A stretch of 64,000 bases of DNA, from the NCBI GenBank assembly GCA_945876095.1, contig CAMCMP010000001.1:124001-188000 (forward strand), read 5' to 3'. Both the position numbers and the translations under genes were made by a program. Below the pieces are notes generated by a model. It saw only the letters and a list, made by a program, of their open reading frames with translations, was not told the origin of the DNA and did not search any database. Of the stretch, positions 1 through 9,162 are shown in pieces. Each line of letters begins with the position of its first letter. Position 1 is the first letter of the stretch. The DNA comes from Chitinophaga pinensis. Its GTDB lineage: Bacteria; Bacteroidota; Bacteroidia; Chitinophagales; Chitinophagaceae.

Positions 1-18
1 AAAGAAGGAATTTTTAGT

Positions 19-51
19 AAAAAAAAAGGACCCTAAGTTAATTTAGGATCC
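19..51 (-). terminator. Terminator after lpdA
   Basis: On the minus strand a stem of about nine pairs (one mismatch) formed by bases 28-36 and 43-51 is followed by a run of nine T. It lies 25 bases past the lpdA stop. The plus strand also has a T run after the stem, so it may work in both directions. Confidence 0.7.
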
Positions 52-76
52 ATTTTTTTATAAAATTTATTTTAAA

Positions 77-1465
77 CTAAATATCTATTGCTTCACCATA
101 AGCCACTGCGGTAGCTTCTTTCAATCCTTCACTCATGGTAGGGTGTGGATGAACTGAATTCAATATTTCATGAGAAGTAGTTTCCAATTTACGAGCAGCA
201 ACTGCTTCTGCAATGTTTTCGGTAACGTTCATTCCAATCATATGGCATCCTAAAAATTCTCCATATTTAGCATCATAAATTACTTTTACAAATCCTTCTG
301 TAGCACCAGCGGCACTAGCTTTTCCACTTGCCATATAAGGGAATTTGCCTACTTTAACTTCATAACCAGCATCTTTAGCAGCTTTTTCGGTATATCCCAC
401 AGAGGCGATTTCAGGTGAGCAGTAAGTACAACCTGGAATATTATTGTAATCAATTGGTTCTGGGTGATGTCCACTTAAATGCTCTGCTGCATTGATACCT
501 TCTTTTGAAGCAACATGCGCAAGCGCCTGACCGGGTGTACAATCTCCTATCGCATAAATACCTGGTACATTCGTTTGTCCATGGGCGTCTACTATTATTT
601 TTCCTTTCTCTGTTTTAATTCCTACTGTCTCCAAACCAATATTTTCGATATTGGCGAGAACGCCAACCGCACTTAAAACGATATCCGCCTCTAAAAAAAC
701 TTCTCCAGTAGGTGTTTTAACTTTTGCTTTTACCCCAGCACCTGAAGTATTAACACTCAAAACTTCACTATTGGTCATTACAGTAATGCCTTGTTTTTTG
801 AATTGTTTTTCCAATTCCTTGCTAATATCTTCATCTTCTACTGGAACAATACGAGTCATAAATTCAACGATGGTTACTTTAGTTCCAAGTGCATTATAGA
901 AGTAAGCAAATTCACAACCGATTGCTCCACTACCACAAATAATCATAGTTTTTGGTTGGGTTGCTAGAACCATTGCTTTTCTATACCCAATGATTTTTTC
1001 GTCATCGATAGGCAAATTAGGTAATTGGCGTGCCCTGCCACCAGTAGATATAATAATGTTTTTTGCTTCATGAATTTGTTTGGATCCGTCAGCTGCAGTT
1101 ACTTCAATTTTGCCAGGAGCAGTCAGTTTACCAAAACCCATGATTACATCGATTTTGTTCTTTTTCATTAAAAACTGAACGCCTTTGCTCATTTTATCAG
1201 CAACACCACGGCTACGTTTAATCACATTTTCAAAATTTACAGTAGGGTTACTTAGGTCTATACCATATTCTGCTGCATGTTTTGCATATTCAAAAACCTG
1301 GGCACTTTTCATTAAGGCTTTGGTAGGAATACAACCCCAGTTGAGACAAACTCCACCTAGACTTTCTTTTTCAATGATTGCAACTTTTTTCCCTAATTGA
1401 CTTGCCCTGATTGCTGCAGGGTATCCACCTGGGCCACTGCCTAAAACAATTACATCGTATGCCAT
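77..1465 (-). CDS. lpdA: Dihydrolipoyl dehydrogenase (E3)
   Basis: FAD-dependent E3 subunit of 2-oxoacid dehydrogenase complexes; it reoxidises dihydrolipoamide and passes electrons to NAD+ in the cytoplasm. The 462-residue length is normal. Visible: N-terminal FAD-binding GSGPGGYPAA (about residues 9-18), the redox-active disulfide in GGVCLNWGCIPTK (about 37-49), a second nucleotide-binding GSGAIGCEFA near residue 180, the FAD-contacting AIGDC near 310, and the C-terminal dimer-interface HPHPTMSE with the catalytic His-Glu pair. It is the last gene of the minus-strand group and is followed by a hairpin terminator. No E1 or E2 gene is in the window, so it may serve more than one complex. Family call is secure. 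Confidence 0.96.
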   Translation of the reverse strand: MAYDVIVLGSGPGGYPAAIRASQLGKKVAIIEKESLGGVCLNWGCIPTKALMKSAQVFEYAKHAAEYGIDLSNPTVNFENVIKRSRGVADKMSKGVQFLMKKNKIDVIMGFGKLTAPGKIEVTAADGSKQIHEAKNIIISTGGRARQLPNLPIDDEKIIGYRKAMVLATQPKTMIICGSGAIGCEFAYFYNALGTKVTIVEFMTRIVPVEDEDISKELEKQFKKQGITVMTNSEVLSVNTSGAGVKAKVKTPTGEVFLEADIVLSAVGVLANIENIGLETVGIKTEKGKIIVDAHGQTNVPGIYAIGDCTPGQALAHVASKEGINAAEHLSGHHPEPIDYNNIPGCTYCSPEIASVGYTEKAAKDAGYEVKVGKFPYMASGKASAAGATEGFVKVIYDAKYGEFLGCHMIGMNVTENIAEAVAARKLETTSHEILNSVHPHPTMSEGLKEATAVAYGEAIDI

Positions 1466-1666
1466 GATTTAAAAATTTGTTGTTTGAATGATAGAACGCT
1501 TACCAGCTATTCATTATTATTTGAAATAGTCAATAATAGATAGGCAAAATTAGTTCGAAATGAGGGATTAGCCAAAAGCTAATTTAAACAATTCCAAAGA
1601 CGACCATTTTTTGATTAATCTCAAGACTGAGTAGGAGATATTTTTTATTTACAATTTGAGAATGAT

Positions 1667-2626
1667 TTATTCCGTTCGCTTTTTATTTTCTTCTATTTCT
1701 CTTTCCGTAGCTATGGATTTAAGGGATTTAATACTAACATTTAATTCAAAACCAATCAATAAAACCAGTGAATTAATATAAATGAGCGCCATGAAGACGA
1801 TGATGGTTCCAATTGATCCATATAAGGCGTTGTATTTTCCAAAGGTGTCTACAAAATAGGAGAAGCCAAGGGTAGATAGTATGCTTAAAAAAGTACCCAA
1901 AATACTTCCTGGTGAAATCAATTTCCATCTTTTTTCAACTGCAGGGGCAAATTTATAAATAAAGGCAATAGAATAATAGACTAAGGTTACGATGAAAACC
2001 CATCTAACATAATAAATAATTTCTCTTACGTTAGCGCTTTGTATTCCAACCAATTTTAGTGCAGCTCCTTGGGTAATCAGTAAGATGAGGCAGCCTAATA
2101 CCAAAAGGAATATTAGGGCAGTTAATTTAATCGCCATCCAGCGATTGAGAAGATCTTTTCTTTTTTCAAAACCAATATAATTTTTATTGAAAGACCTCAT
2201 TAATCCCATCATAGCATTAGATGCAAAAAATAATGCTAATATCAAACCAAAAGATAATAAACCAATTTTAGAGTCATCCAAAAAAGAGTCTACAAATCTT
2301 ATTAAATATTCATTGTGAACTTTTGCAGGAATGATATCAAGGATTAAACTATGGAGTTCTTTTTTAATACTTCTTTTAGAAATGAAAGGCAGATGAGGGA
2401 CTAGGGTAAACAAAAAAAGAAAAGACGGAGGAATCGCCATAATAAAATTATAAGCAATTGCTGAAGCCCTTTCAGTAAGTCCGACCGTTTTAACTTGCTT
2501 GAGAAAAAATTTAATAACATCATACAATGGGACTCCTTCAAAACCTGGTAAGTATAAGTGTTTTGTTTTGCGTAAAAGAAACGCTATTGGAAATTGAGAT
2601 AATATGATACGTTCCAGTTTTGTCAT
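1667..2626 (-). CDS. YihY/BrkB family inner membrane protein
   Basis: Integral membrane protein of the YihY/BrkB (UPF0761) family, 319 residues. About six hydrophobic segments can be seen between residues 60 and 300, and the family signature region around GLTERASAIAYNFIMAIPPS (starting near residue 50) is present. The protein ends in a charged tail rich in Glu and Lys. The family was once linked to RNase BN, which is now considered wrong; the true role is unknown, probably envelope-related. It lies 88 bases downstream of mltG in the same direction and may be cotranscribed with it. Confidence 0.85.
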   Translation of the reverse strand: MTKLERIILSQFPIAFLLRKTKHLYLPGFEGVPLYDVIKFFLKQVKTVGLTERASAIAYNFIMAIPPSFLFLFTLVPHLPFISKRSIKKELHSLILDIIPAKVHNEYLIRFVDSFLDDSKIGLLSFGLILALFFASNAMMGLMRSFNKNYIGFEKRKDLLNRWMAIKLTALIFLLVLGCLILLITQGAALKLVGIQSANVREIIYYVRWVFIVTLVYYSIAFIYKFAPAVEKRWKLISPGSILGTFLSILSTLGFSYFVDTFGKYNALYGSIGTIIVFMALIYINSLVLLIGFELNVSIKSLKSIATEREIEENKKRTE

Positions 2627-2714
2627 CAGTAACTTTTACAGTTGCTTGTAAAATACAGTAATTTTTAGTTTATTAATTTAAAATTTCCAATAAATAAGAA
2701 TCCTTGTTTTGGGT

Positions 2715-3752
2715 TTACTTTAGATTTGATTTTAAATTCATGAAGCTATCTAATGCCTGCTGATATTGTTTAGCAAATTGCAAGTGTTCATTATAGGTAG
2801 TTGAAAAATTTGAAAATCCATTCAAATCAGGTTTTGCTACAAAAAAAAGATAGGAGGTAGAAGGTGAATTTAATACCGCGTCGATTGTTTTGGTAGATGG
2901 TGTACAAATCGGTCCTGGAGGCAGTCCTACCTGCTGATAGGTATTGTAAGGTGATTTAAATTCAAGGTGTTTAAAATAAATCCTTTTAAGACTAAAATCC
3001 TTCATTGCAAATTTGACAGTTGGGTCAGCAGCGAGTTTCATCCCAATTACCAACCGATTTAGATAGACGCTAGCAATTTTTCCTTTATCTAATTCTTTAT
3101 TGGTTTCTTCTTCTACAATACTAGCTAGTATATATGCTTCAGTAGGGTTAAGATTTAATGACAAAGCTTTTTTTCTTCTTTCTTCATTCCAAAATATTTC
3201 CTTTTCATTGTAAAGCTTTTTTAAAATAACGGTTGCCGAGGTATTCCATAGAATTTGATAGGTATTAGGAATAATTGTGGTCATAGCAGTATTACTATCT
3301 AATTCAAATTTTCTAAGTGAATCTTCATTGGTCATTATAGCCATTACATCTGCTGAATCACATTCAAAGTTATCACCAATTTTTTTTGCAAAATCTTCCT
3401 TCGTCCTTAGTTTATTGATAACCAGATTAACTGCAGTTTGATTTCCTCTTCGAAGCTTTTTAAGAATTGAAAAGATATTGGATCCATTTTCTATCTGGTA
3501 TTTTCCTGGGCGGATATTATCTTCGTATCCTGCTAATTTTGCAGCCCACTGAAAAACAATAGGACTTTTAATGACCCCCTCAGCAACTAGATTGTTAATG
3601 ACTTGATTTAATTCACTGTTTGTTTTAATGTAGAAAAACTTTTTATTTTCTTTAAAATTAGTATCGCTGCTAAAAAAAGACACTGCTATTATCACTAGTA
3701 TCAAACAAATTAAAAAGGGGATAATTTTTACTATTTTGTTATCTTTTGCCAT
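2715..3752 (-). CDS. mltG: Endolytic murein transglycosylase MltG
   Basis: Inner-membrane lytic transglycosylase that cuts nascent glycan strands and so sets peptidoglycan chain length. One N-terminal transmembrane helix (KIIPFLICLILVIIAVSFF) is followed by a periplasmic YceG/MltG domain. The conserved catalytic region ILASIVEEETNKELDKGKIA carries the expected Glu, and AADPTVKFA and GLPPGPICTPS match the family C-terminal half. I start it at ATG 3752 (345 residues); a TTG at 3770 would add six residues, but a TAnnTTTG promoter at 3778-3785 fits the ATG better. A hairpin terminator separates it from secG, so it probably has its own promoter. Confidence 0.92.
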   Translation of the reverse strand: MAKDNKIVKIIPFLICLILVIIAVSFFSSDTNFKENKKFFYIKTNSELNQVINNLVAEGVIKSPIVFQWAAKLAGYEDNIRPGKYQIENGSNIFSILKKLRRGNQTAVNLVINKLRTKEDFAKKIGDNFECDSADVMAIMTNEDSLRKFELDSNTAMTTIIPNTYQILWNTSATVILKKLYNEKEIFWNEERRKKALSLNLNPTEAYILASIVEEETNKELDKGKIASVYLNRLVIGMKLAADPTVKFAMKDFSLKRIYFKHLEFKSPYNTYQQVGLPPGPICTPSTKTIDAVLNSPSTSYLFFVAKPDLNGFSNFSTTYNEHLQFAKQYQQALDSFMNLKSNLK

Positions 3753-3777
3753 ATAGATAATTGGATTCAATAATTCC

Positions 3778-3785
3778 CAAAATTA
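3778..3785 (-). promoter_or_regulatory. Putative promoter -7 element for mltG
   Basis: Minus strand reads TAATTTTG, a full match to the Bacteroidota TAnnTTTG element. It sits just past the secG terminator and about 25 bases before the mltG ATG. No clear -33 TTTG is visible. Confidence 0.5.
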
Positions 3786-3819
3786 AAATAAAAAACCTCG
3801 TCATATATTGACGAGGTTT
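3785..3819 (-). terminator. Terminator after secG
   Basis: Perfect 11-bp stem (3793-3803 with 3809-3819, core CCTCGTCA/TGACGAGG) followed on the minus strand by a T-rich tract. It lies 20 bases after the secG stop and separates it from mltG. Confidence 0.85.
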
Positions 3820-3839
3820 GTAATTTACTATAAAATAAT

Positions 3840-4181
3840 TTATGGTTTTTTAGAAGTATCAACCGCACCTGGTAATGGAGTAGTGGTAGGTTGTTGAGGT
3901 CCAGTAATTGGAGCCTTATTGATCAATTCGTCGTTCTGAGAAGACCCGCCTGCTGTTTTCGGTATAAAAATTGGTGAAATAACACATAAAATACCTACAA
4001 CACCTGCAAATACCCAAGTACCTTTTTCAAGTACATCAGTAGTTTGTTTTACCCCCATCAACTGGTTACTAAATCCACCCAAACTTCCTGATAAACCTCC
4101 ACCTTTAGGGTTCTGTATTAAAACGATTAAACCTAAGATAATAGAGGCTATAATAACTAATATTCCGAATAAAACTAACAT
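3840..4181 (-). CDS. secG: Preprotein translocase subunit SecG
   Basis: Small subunit of the SecYEG protein-conducting channel in the inner membrane. 113 residues with two hydrophobic helices (about 1-22 and 55-75) joined by the typical loop LIQNPKGGGLSGSLGG, then a Pro/Thr-rich tail of about 35 residues that is common in Bacteroidota SecG. The start codon is one base beyond the stop of the upstream TPR-like gene, so the two are translationally close. A strong terminator follows. Family call is secure from the loop motif and topology. Confidence 0.93.
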   Translation of the reverse strand: MLVLFGILVIIASIILGLIVLIQNPKGGGLSGSLGGFSNQLMGVKQTTDVLEKGTWVFAGVVGILCVISPIFIPKTAGGSSQNDELINKAPITGPQQPTTTPLPGAVDTSKKP

Positions 4182-4182
4182 A

Positions 4183-5121
4183 TCAATGGTCTTTTAGTTG
4201 ATTAATTTTGGCTGCAAAGTAAGCACTTTTGGAGGGATCGAGCAAACTTAATTTTTTATATACGTTTAGGGCTTTTTGTTTCTTTCCTTGCTGAATCAAA
4301 ACTTCTGCCATAGCTTCTGTTTCCACTTCTATCTCCAAATTGGAAGCTTCAGCTAATTTTTGAATGGTTAAATCAGCCTGTTCACTTTGTAATGGTATTT
4401 GGTCAGGCTGTAACTTTTTCATTTCTTTTAACCAATCTGTGAAGCTTTTCATTTGTTTACCTAACTTATCAGAATGCAGCGCTTTATTATTCAATTTGAT
4501 ACCCAAACTTGCAAAGTAATCAGAAGTATGAAGGGGTTCAAAAGTGATTCTATCTTCTGTTATCTGGGAATTGTTTAGGTTAAATTTAAAATTGAAAGGG
4601 CTAATTCTCTGGTCAGAAAGGGAATCATCTTCTTGCTCGATGTCATTCACTAATGGGGTAATACCTTCATTAAAGTGGCTAGATGGTATAGGTGAATTAA
4701 TTATCTCTAAACTTGGTTCTATATTGCTCTTTTCTATTTCAGCAGTTATTTCAGTTACCTCCTTTTCTAAATGGATAATTTCTGGAAAATCATTTTTCTC
4801 CACAATTGGTATTGTATTTACCAGTCCAATTTTTTCTGGAATAATAATATTAGAAAAGGAACTAATGCTTTCATTCATATTGGCTGAAAGCGCATCTCCC
4901 AGTTGAAATTGAAGCCAAAAAGGGTTATTAAAAAGCAGGGAAGTTTTGGCGGCTTGTTTTGAATAATTAGAAGATTCTTTATCTGTTTTTAGCAACAGAT
5001 AAAATTGTGCTATCGAAAAATAGGGATACGCTTCAGCAATCTGGGCAAAATATGCTTTGTTATCCGAGTCAGATATTTTTCGTTTAAATATTGTTTCAAA
5101 AAGTAATTCACTGTTGCCCAT
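4183..5121 (-). CDS. Conserved TPR-like protein of unknown function
   Basis: 312 residues, no signal peptide. The N-terminal part (1-80) and the last 60 residues look helical; the C-terminal stretch with GKKQKALNVYKKLSLLDP resembles a tetratricopeptide repeat, and the middle (about 90-200) is acidic, Ser/Glu-rich and probably disordered. It lies between lptE and secG, a position where other Bacteroidota carry a TPR-containing gene, so a role tied to envelope or secretion is possible but not shown. It is separated from lptE by 55 bases and from secG by one base. The reading frame is convincing; the function is unknown. Confidence 0.8.
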   Translation of the reverse strand: MGNSELLFETIFKRKISDSDNKAYFAQIAEAYPYFSIAQFYLLLKTDKESSNYSKQAAKTSLLFNNPFWLQFQLGDALSANMNESISSFSNIIIPEKIGLVNTIPIVEKNDFPEIIHLEKEVTEITAEIEKSNIEPSLEIINSPIPSSHFNEGITPLVNDIEQEDDSLSDQRISPFNFKFNLNNSQITEDRITFEPLHTSDYFASLGIKLNNKALHSDKLGKQMKSFTDWLKEMKKLQPDQIPLQSEQADLTIQKLAEASNLEIEVETEAMAEVLIQQGKKQKALNVYKKLSLLDPSKSAYFAAKINQLKDH

Positions 5122-5176
5122 AGTTCGAAGATAAATTTATTATAGCTTTTAAGAAAATTATAAACCTATTTATAAT

Positions 5177-5749
5177 TTACCAATTAGAAAATATTTTATT
5201 AAACATCCCATCCACGGTATTTTTGACAATTTCAGAAAACAGAGCTGTTTGAGCCTGCTCAAAGCTTTGTGTGGCCGGGAAGTCAAAATTATTGGAAATA
5301 TCCTCTTCAAAATTTTTCTTTTCATCTAAAGTGTTCTTGAAAATTATATGAAAGGAAACTGACAACCTGTTGGTACTAGCATTATTGCGTAAAATACCAC
5401 TCGTACTTACATTGTATTCAGAAACATAACCGCTTATATCGTAATGGGCATTGTCATCATTTGTTTGGCGAAGTCGAGTACTGCCTATAATTTTTTGTTT
5501 CATTTTTTCAGTTAGTTGAGGTCCTAACTGTGGATTTACATATCGTGCTTTGTTTTCGAAATAATTAACGCGAAATGTTTTCACTTCCAATGGAATGGGG
5601 GAGGTATCTTTAAATGAGTATTTGCAGGTAGCGAAACTAAAAACAGCTACTAGCAATAAAGCTATTGGCAATATAAAAAAAGTATTTTTTATTTGTCTTT
5701 GGATTCTTTTGGAAGATAGATTTGTCTTACTATTAATCTTCAATATCAT
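5177..5749 (-). CDS. lptE: LptE-like LPS assembly lipoprotein
   Basis: Probable plug subunit of the outer-membrane LptDE translocon, which inserts lipopolysaccharide into the outer leaflet. 190 residues: a basic N-terminus, a hydrophobic segment (about 24-41) and a probable lipidation Cys (FATCKYSF). The sequence after the Cys, with YSF and then the pattern KARYVNPQLGPQLTEKMK, fits Bacteroidota LptE proteins. The start overlaps the last 17 bases of the sigma-54 activator gene, so coupled translation is likely. The lipobox is atypical (Thr rather than Gly/Ala before the Cys) and the N-region is long, so the true start could lie slightly downstream. Confidence 0.82.
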   Translation of the reverse strand: MILKINSKTNLSSKRIQRQIKNTFFILPIALLLVAVFSFATCKYSFKDTSPIPLEVKTFRVNYFENKARYVNPQLGPQLTEKMKQKIIGSTRLRQTNDDNAHYDISGYVSEYNVSTSGILRNNASTNRLSVSFHIIFKNTLDEKKNFEEDISNNFDFPATQSFEQAQTALFSEIVKNTVDGMFNKIFSNW

Positions 5750-6974
5750 ATTCTTTTAATTTTCTGTATAAAGTTCTTTCACTTATTCCAAGGTCAGACG
5801 AAGCGTCTTTTCGCTTTCCTTTATGTTTTTTAAGAGCTTTTACTATTAATTCTTTTTCCTTATCCATGATGCTCAAAGATTCTTCAATCGATTCATGGTG
5901 ATGGATTTGTTCACCATTTGGATTAATAAATACAGCTTGACTCGTTTGGTTGAAGTTATTGTTTGATACAGTAGGTTTATTGTCGGGCATCATATTATCC
6001 AAATTATTATTGTACATCGGAATATTCTGAGCCATTCCTGGATTTTGTAAAATCTCAAAAAACATTTTCTTCAATTCATTCACATCTTTTTTCATGTCAA
6101 AAAATAACTTGTATAATATTTCTCTTTCATTCGCAAATTCTTGCTGACTGAGCGCCGCCTTGCCACCAACCAATACGGGTAGACGATTAAAGTTATTTTC
6201 TGGTAAAAAGGATTTTAGTTCTCTGGATGAAATGTTTTTTTCTTTTGATAATACTGAAATCTGTTCTGCAATATTTTTCAGCTCCCTTACATTTCCTGGC
6301 CATGGATAGGTCATTAGTAAACCTTTGGCTTCTTCATCTAACTGAATAGGGGCTCCCTTGTATCGATCGGAGAAGTCGGATGCAAATTTTCTAAATAATA
6401 AAGGAATATCTTCTTTTCGGTCTCTCAAAGAAGGAACCCTTATTGGAACCGTATTGAGCCGATAATAAAGATCTTCCCTAAACTTACCCGATTGAGTACT
6501 TTCTAGTAGCTCTTTATTGGTTGCTGCAACTACTCTTACATCCGTTTTTTGAACCTTACTGCTACCCACTCTGATATATTCTCCAGTTTCAAGCACGCGT
6601 AATAAACGAGCCTGAGTTCCCAGTGGAAGCTCTCCAATTTCGTCTAAAAAAATAGTCCCACCATTTACAGTTTCAAAATATCCTTTGCGACTATCCATTG
6701 CACCAGTAAAGGATCCTTTTTCATGCCCAAATAATTCAGAATCAATTGTTCCTTCAGGGATAGCACCACAGTTGACTGCAATAAAAGGATTGTGTTTTCT
6801 AGAACTTAATGCATGAATAATCTGAGAAAAAACTTCTTTACCAACACCACTTTCTCCATTAATGAGTACACTCAAATCTGTATTAGAAACCTGTGTTGCA
6901 ACATTTAAAGCATAATTGAGTACAGGCGAATTTCCAATAATTCCAAATCGATTCTTGATTGATTGTAAGTCCAT
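5733..6974 (-). CDS. Sigma-54-dependent transcriptional activator (AAA+)
   Basis: 413 residues. The AAA+ sigma-54 interaction domain starts almost at the N-terminus: Walker A GESGVGKE (about 40-47), the sigma-54-contacting loop GSFTGA (near residue 90, Ser in place of the usual Ala), Walker B GTIFLDEIGELP (about 106-117) and arginine finger region FREDLYYRLN. A low-complexity linker with many Asn and Met follows (about 290-350), then a Fis-type helix-turn-helix ending in LGISERTLYRKLKEYDI. There is no receiver, GAF or PAS domain, so activity must be controlled by another protein or by expression. It lies between miaB and lptE and overlaps lptE. Confidence 0.92.
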   Translation of the reverse strand: MDLQSIKNRFGIIGNSPVLNYALNVATQVSNTDLSVLINGESGVGKEVFSQIIHALSSRKHNPFIAVNCGAIPEGTIDSELFGHEKGSFTGAMDSRKGYFETVNGGTIFLDEIGELPLGTQARLLRVLETGEYIRVGSSKVQKTDVRVVAATNKELLESTQSGKFREDLYYRLNTVPIRVPSLRDRKEDIPLLFRKFASDFSDRYKGAPIQLDEEAKGLLMTYPWPGNVRELKNIAEQISVLSKEKNISSRELKSFLPENNFNRLPVLVGGKAALSQQEFANEREILYKLFFDMKKDVNELKKMFFEILQNPGMAQNIPMYNNNLDNMMPDNKPTVSNNNFNQTSQAVFINPNGEQIHHHESIEESLSIMDKEKELIVKALKKHKGKRKDASSDLGISERTLYRKLKEYDIED

Positions 6975-7104
6975 AATAAAATTTTCTTCGCTTCTTGTAA
7001 AGGAAAGGTGGATTTATTTAATAATTGTTTTCAAATCAATGTTTTAAAATATTGATTTGAAAAAGAATAATTATTCATCAAAACTAACTTCCTTAAGCAT
7101 TTTT

Positions 7105-8538
7105 TTATTCACTGACAGCAGTTCCAATAAGGGTGCCTGCTGTACAGCTATTAATTTTCACCATTACATAATCTCCTTTTTCAAAATTACTTTTCGGAAA
7201 CACCACTACTTTGTTATGGTCTGATCTTCCTTGTAATTCATCGGCTGATTTTTTTGAAACCCCTTCCACCAATACTTTACAGGTTTTACCAATATCTCTT
7301 TGCATACTTTGAAGGGAATGAATTCTATGTAGATCTACCATTTCCTGTAATCTTTTCTTTTTGATATCTTCTGTAACATCATCTTTAAATCTTCTTGCAG
7401 CTAGTGTTCCAGGTCGTTCACTGTAAAAATACATATAAGCCAAATCATATTTACAATATTCCATTAGGCTCATCGATAGCTCGTGATCTTCGTCCGTTTC
7501 AGTACAAAAACCTGTTATCATATCGGTCGATAATCCACAACCCGGAATAATTTCACGTATACGATTTACTTTAGCGATATACCATTCTCTAGAGTAAGTT
7601 CGGTTCATTAATTGCAAAATTCTGCTGCTGCCACTTTGGACTGGAAGATGGATGTAGTTACAAATGTTTTCATGCCTTGCAATGGTATGAAGTACCTCGT
7701 CAGTAATATCTTTTGGGTGAGAAGTACTAAATCGAACTCTAAGTAGAGGAGATATCAATGCTACTTTTTCCAATAATGCAGCAAAAGTTACTGCTTCCTC
7801 TTTGCTATCATTATTGAAAGGCTCCCAGTGATAACTATCAACATTTTGTCCTAATAAAGTAACTTCTTTAAATCCATCAGTAAAAAGATTTTTACATTCT
7901 TCAATGATACTATTAGCATCTCTACTCCTTTCTCTACCTCTTGTAAATGGAACTACGCAAAATGAACACATGTTATTGCAACCACGCATAATACTTACAA
8001 ATGCATTTACACCATTACTGTTCAATCGAATCGGTGAAATGTCAGCATAGGTTTCATCCCTGTTTAAAAGAACATTGACTGCTTTTTGACCTGTTTCAGC
8101 TTCTTCGATAAGGTTGGGTAAGGTTCGGTATGCATCTGGACCTACTACTAAGTCGACTAAGCTTTCTTCTTGTAAAAATTTTTCTTTTAATCGCTCTGCC
8201 ATGCATCCCAATACTCCAACGAGTATTCCCGGATTAAGTTTTTTAAGTTTCCTGAATTCAGTTAGTCTTTTACGAACAGTTGCTTCGGCTTTTTCTCTAA
8301 TGGAGCATGTATTCAATAAAATAAGATCTGCTTCTTCACAATTTTTAGTTGCACCATACCCATTACTTTGTAAGATGGAAGCAACCACTTCACTATCGGC
8401 AAAATTCATGGCACATCCATAGCTTTCTACGTAAAATAGTTTTTTGAAGTTGGCTTGGCTTTCAATAATTGGACTATACGCCTCACCTTGACGGGACTCA
8501 TCGTGCACTTTACTTTCTATTGTAAATAAACTACTCAT
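7105..8538 (-). CDS. miaB: tRNA-2-methylthio-N6-dimethylallyladenosine synthase
   Basis: Radical SAM methylthiotransferase that converts i6A37 to ms2i6A37 in tRNAs reading UNN codons. 477 residues. N-terminal UPF0004 domain with three cluster cysteines (SYGCAMN, LNTCSIR, VLGCMAE), the radical SAM motif RGCNNMCSFC near residue 190, and a C-terminal TRAM domain (KVLVEGVSKK to the end). The enzyme acts after MiaA, which is also encoded in this window at 17197-18090. A TAnnTTTG element lies 17-24 bases before the ATG, so it probably starts the transcript that goes on into the sigma-54 activator. Confidence 0.95.
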   Translation of the reverse strand: MSSLFTIESKVHDESRQGEAYSPIIESQANFKKLFYVESYGCAMNFADSEVVASILQSNGYGATKNCEEADLILLNTCSIREKAEATVRKRLTEFRKLKKLNPGILVGVLGCMAERLKEKFLQEESLVDLVVGPDAYRTLPNLIEEAETGQKAVNVLLNRDETYADISPIRLNSNGVNAFVSIMRGCNNMCSFCVVPFTRGRERSRDANSIIEECKNLFTDGFKEVTLLGQNVDSYHWEPFNNDSKEEAVTFAALLEKVALISPLLRVRFSTSHPKDITDEVLHTIARHENICNYIHLPVQSGSSRILQLMNRTYSREWYIAKVNRIREIIPGCGLSTDMITGFCTETDEDHELSMSLMEYCKYDLAYMYFYSERPGTLAARRFKDDVTEDIKKKRLQEMVDLHRIHSLQSMQRDIGKTCKVLVEGVSKKSADELQGRSDHNKVVVFPKSNFEKGDYVMVKINSCTAGTLIGTAVSE

Positions 8539-8921
8539 TATTAAATTTAGGGATCAAAAATAAGGAATTATCTTGTTATTGTGTCAGATTGGCAGCGAAA
8601 AAAAGATTGTTTTAGGACTAAATCAGTCGTTCGTACTGTTAAAATTGCTTGATTTTTGAAATTAAACTATTTAAGACAATCACCCCATTGTGTAATATAT
8701 AATCTTACTATTACAGAGCTCGTTTTAAAGAATCAGCCATTCTAACTTTTAAAGAAATAATGTTAAAGAGGTAGAGCGTAAGAAGCAAATCATTTGATTA
8801 TTTTTTTTAATATTATCCGATAAATTAAGTGATTTGAGTAAAATGCATAGCAGAATTGATGCAATAAAATGGGATGTTTTATTTGAAACAATAAATCTCC
8901 AATTATCTAAATTATTGAACT
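8539..8921. other. Gene-free stretch, 383 bases
   Basis: AT-rich and without a convincing gene. It holds the miaB promoter at its left end. A 29-codon plus-strand reading frame at 8843-8932 has no support. No hairpin, repeat or RNA gene was recognised. Confidence 0.5.
8555..8562 (-). promoter_or_regulatory. Putative promoter -7 element for miaB
   Basis: Minus strand reads TATTTTTG, a full match to TAnnTTTG, 16 bases before the miaB ATG. Predicted 5' untranslated region is about 12 bases. Confidence 0.5.
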
Positions 8922-9149
8922 TTAATCTTTAATTACCTCAACAGCACTTGGAAAACAATTTATAATTTTATTCCCTAATACAATTACAAGAACAACCTGG
9001 CTATTAATTGTGGTTACTCCTTCGATATATCCAACATCCCCAATATTCCAATTATTCCAATTATTCTTTCCAAATGACTCACTGCTATAATATTCACTGC
9101 TCCAACGTTTTGGCAACCTAATCATCCTAATTTTAGTCATTGATTTCAT
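8922..9149 (-). CDS. Small orphan protein, 75 aa
   Basis: I do not recognise this protein. It has a basic N-terminus (KIRMIRLPKRWSSEYY), a Trp/Asn-rich middle (NNWNNWNIGD) and a beta-rich C-terminal half (QVVLVIVLGNKIINC), with no signal peptide and no clear membrane segment. Support for it being real comes from what lies in front of it: TTTG, 21 bases, TAATTTTG, the best-matching promoter in the window, ending 13 bases before the ATG. An alternative ATG lies three codons in. It stands alone between two gene-poor stretches, so it could be a recent or lineage-specific gene. Confidence 0.5.
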   Translation of the reverse strand: MKSMTKIRMIRLPKRWSSEYYSSESFGKNNWNNWNIGDVGYIEGVTTINSQVVLVIVLGNKIINCFPSAVEVIKD

Positions 9150-9162
9150 TATAATTATTTTT

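Noticed and set aside
8843..8932. Plus-strand 29-codon frame before the orphan gene
   Set aside because: No promoter or family resemblance, and it overlaps the 3' end of the 75-aa gene on the other strand.
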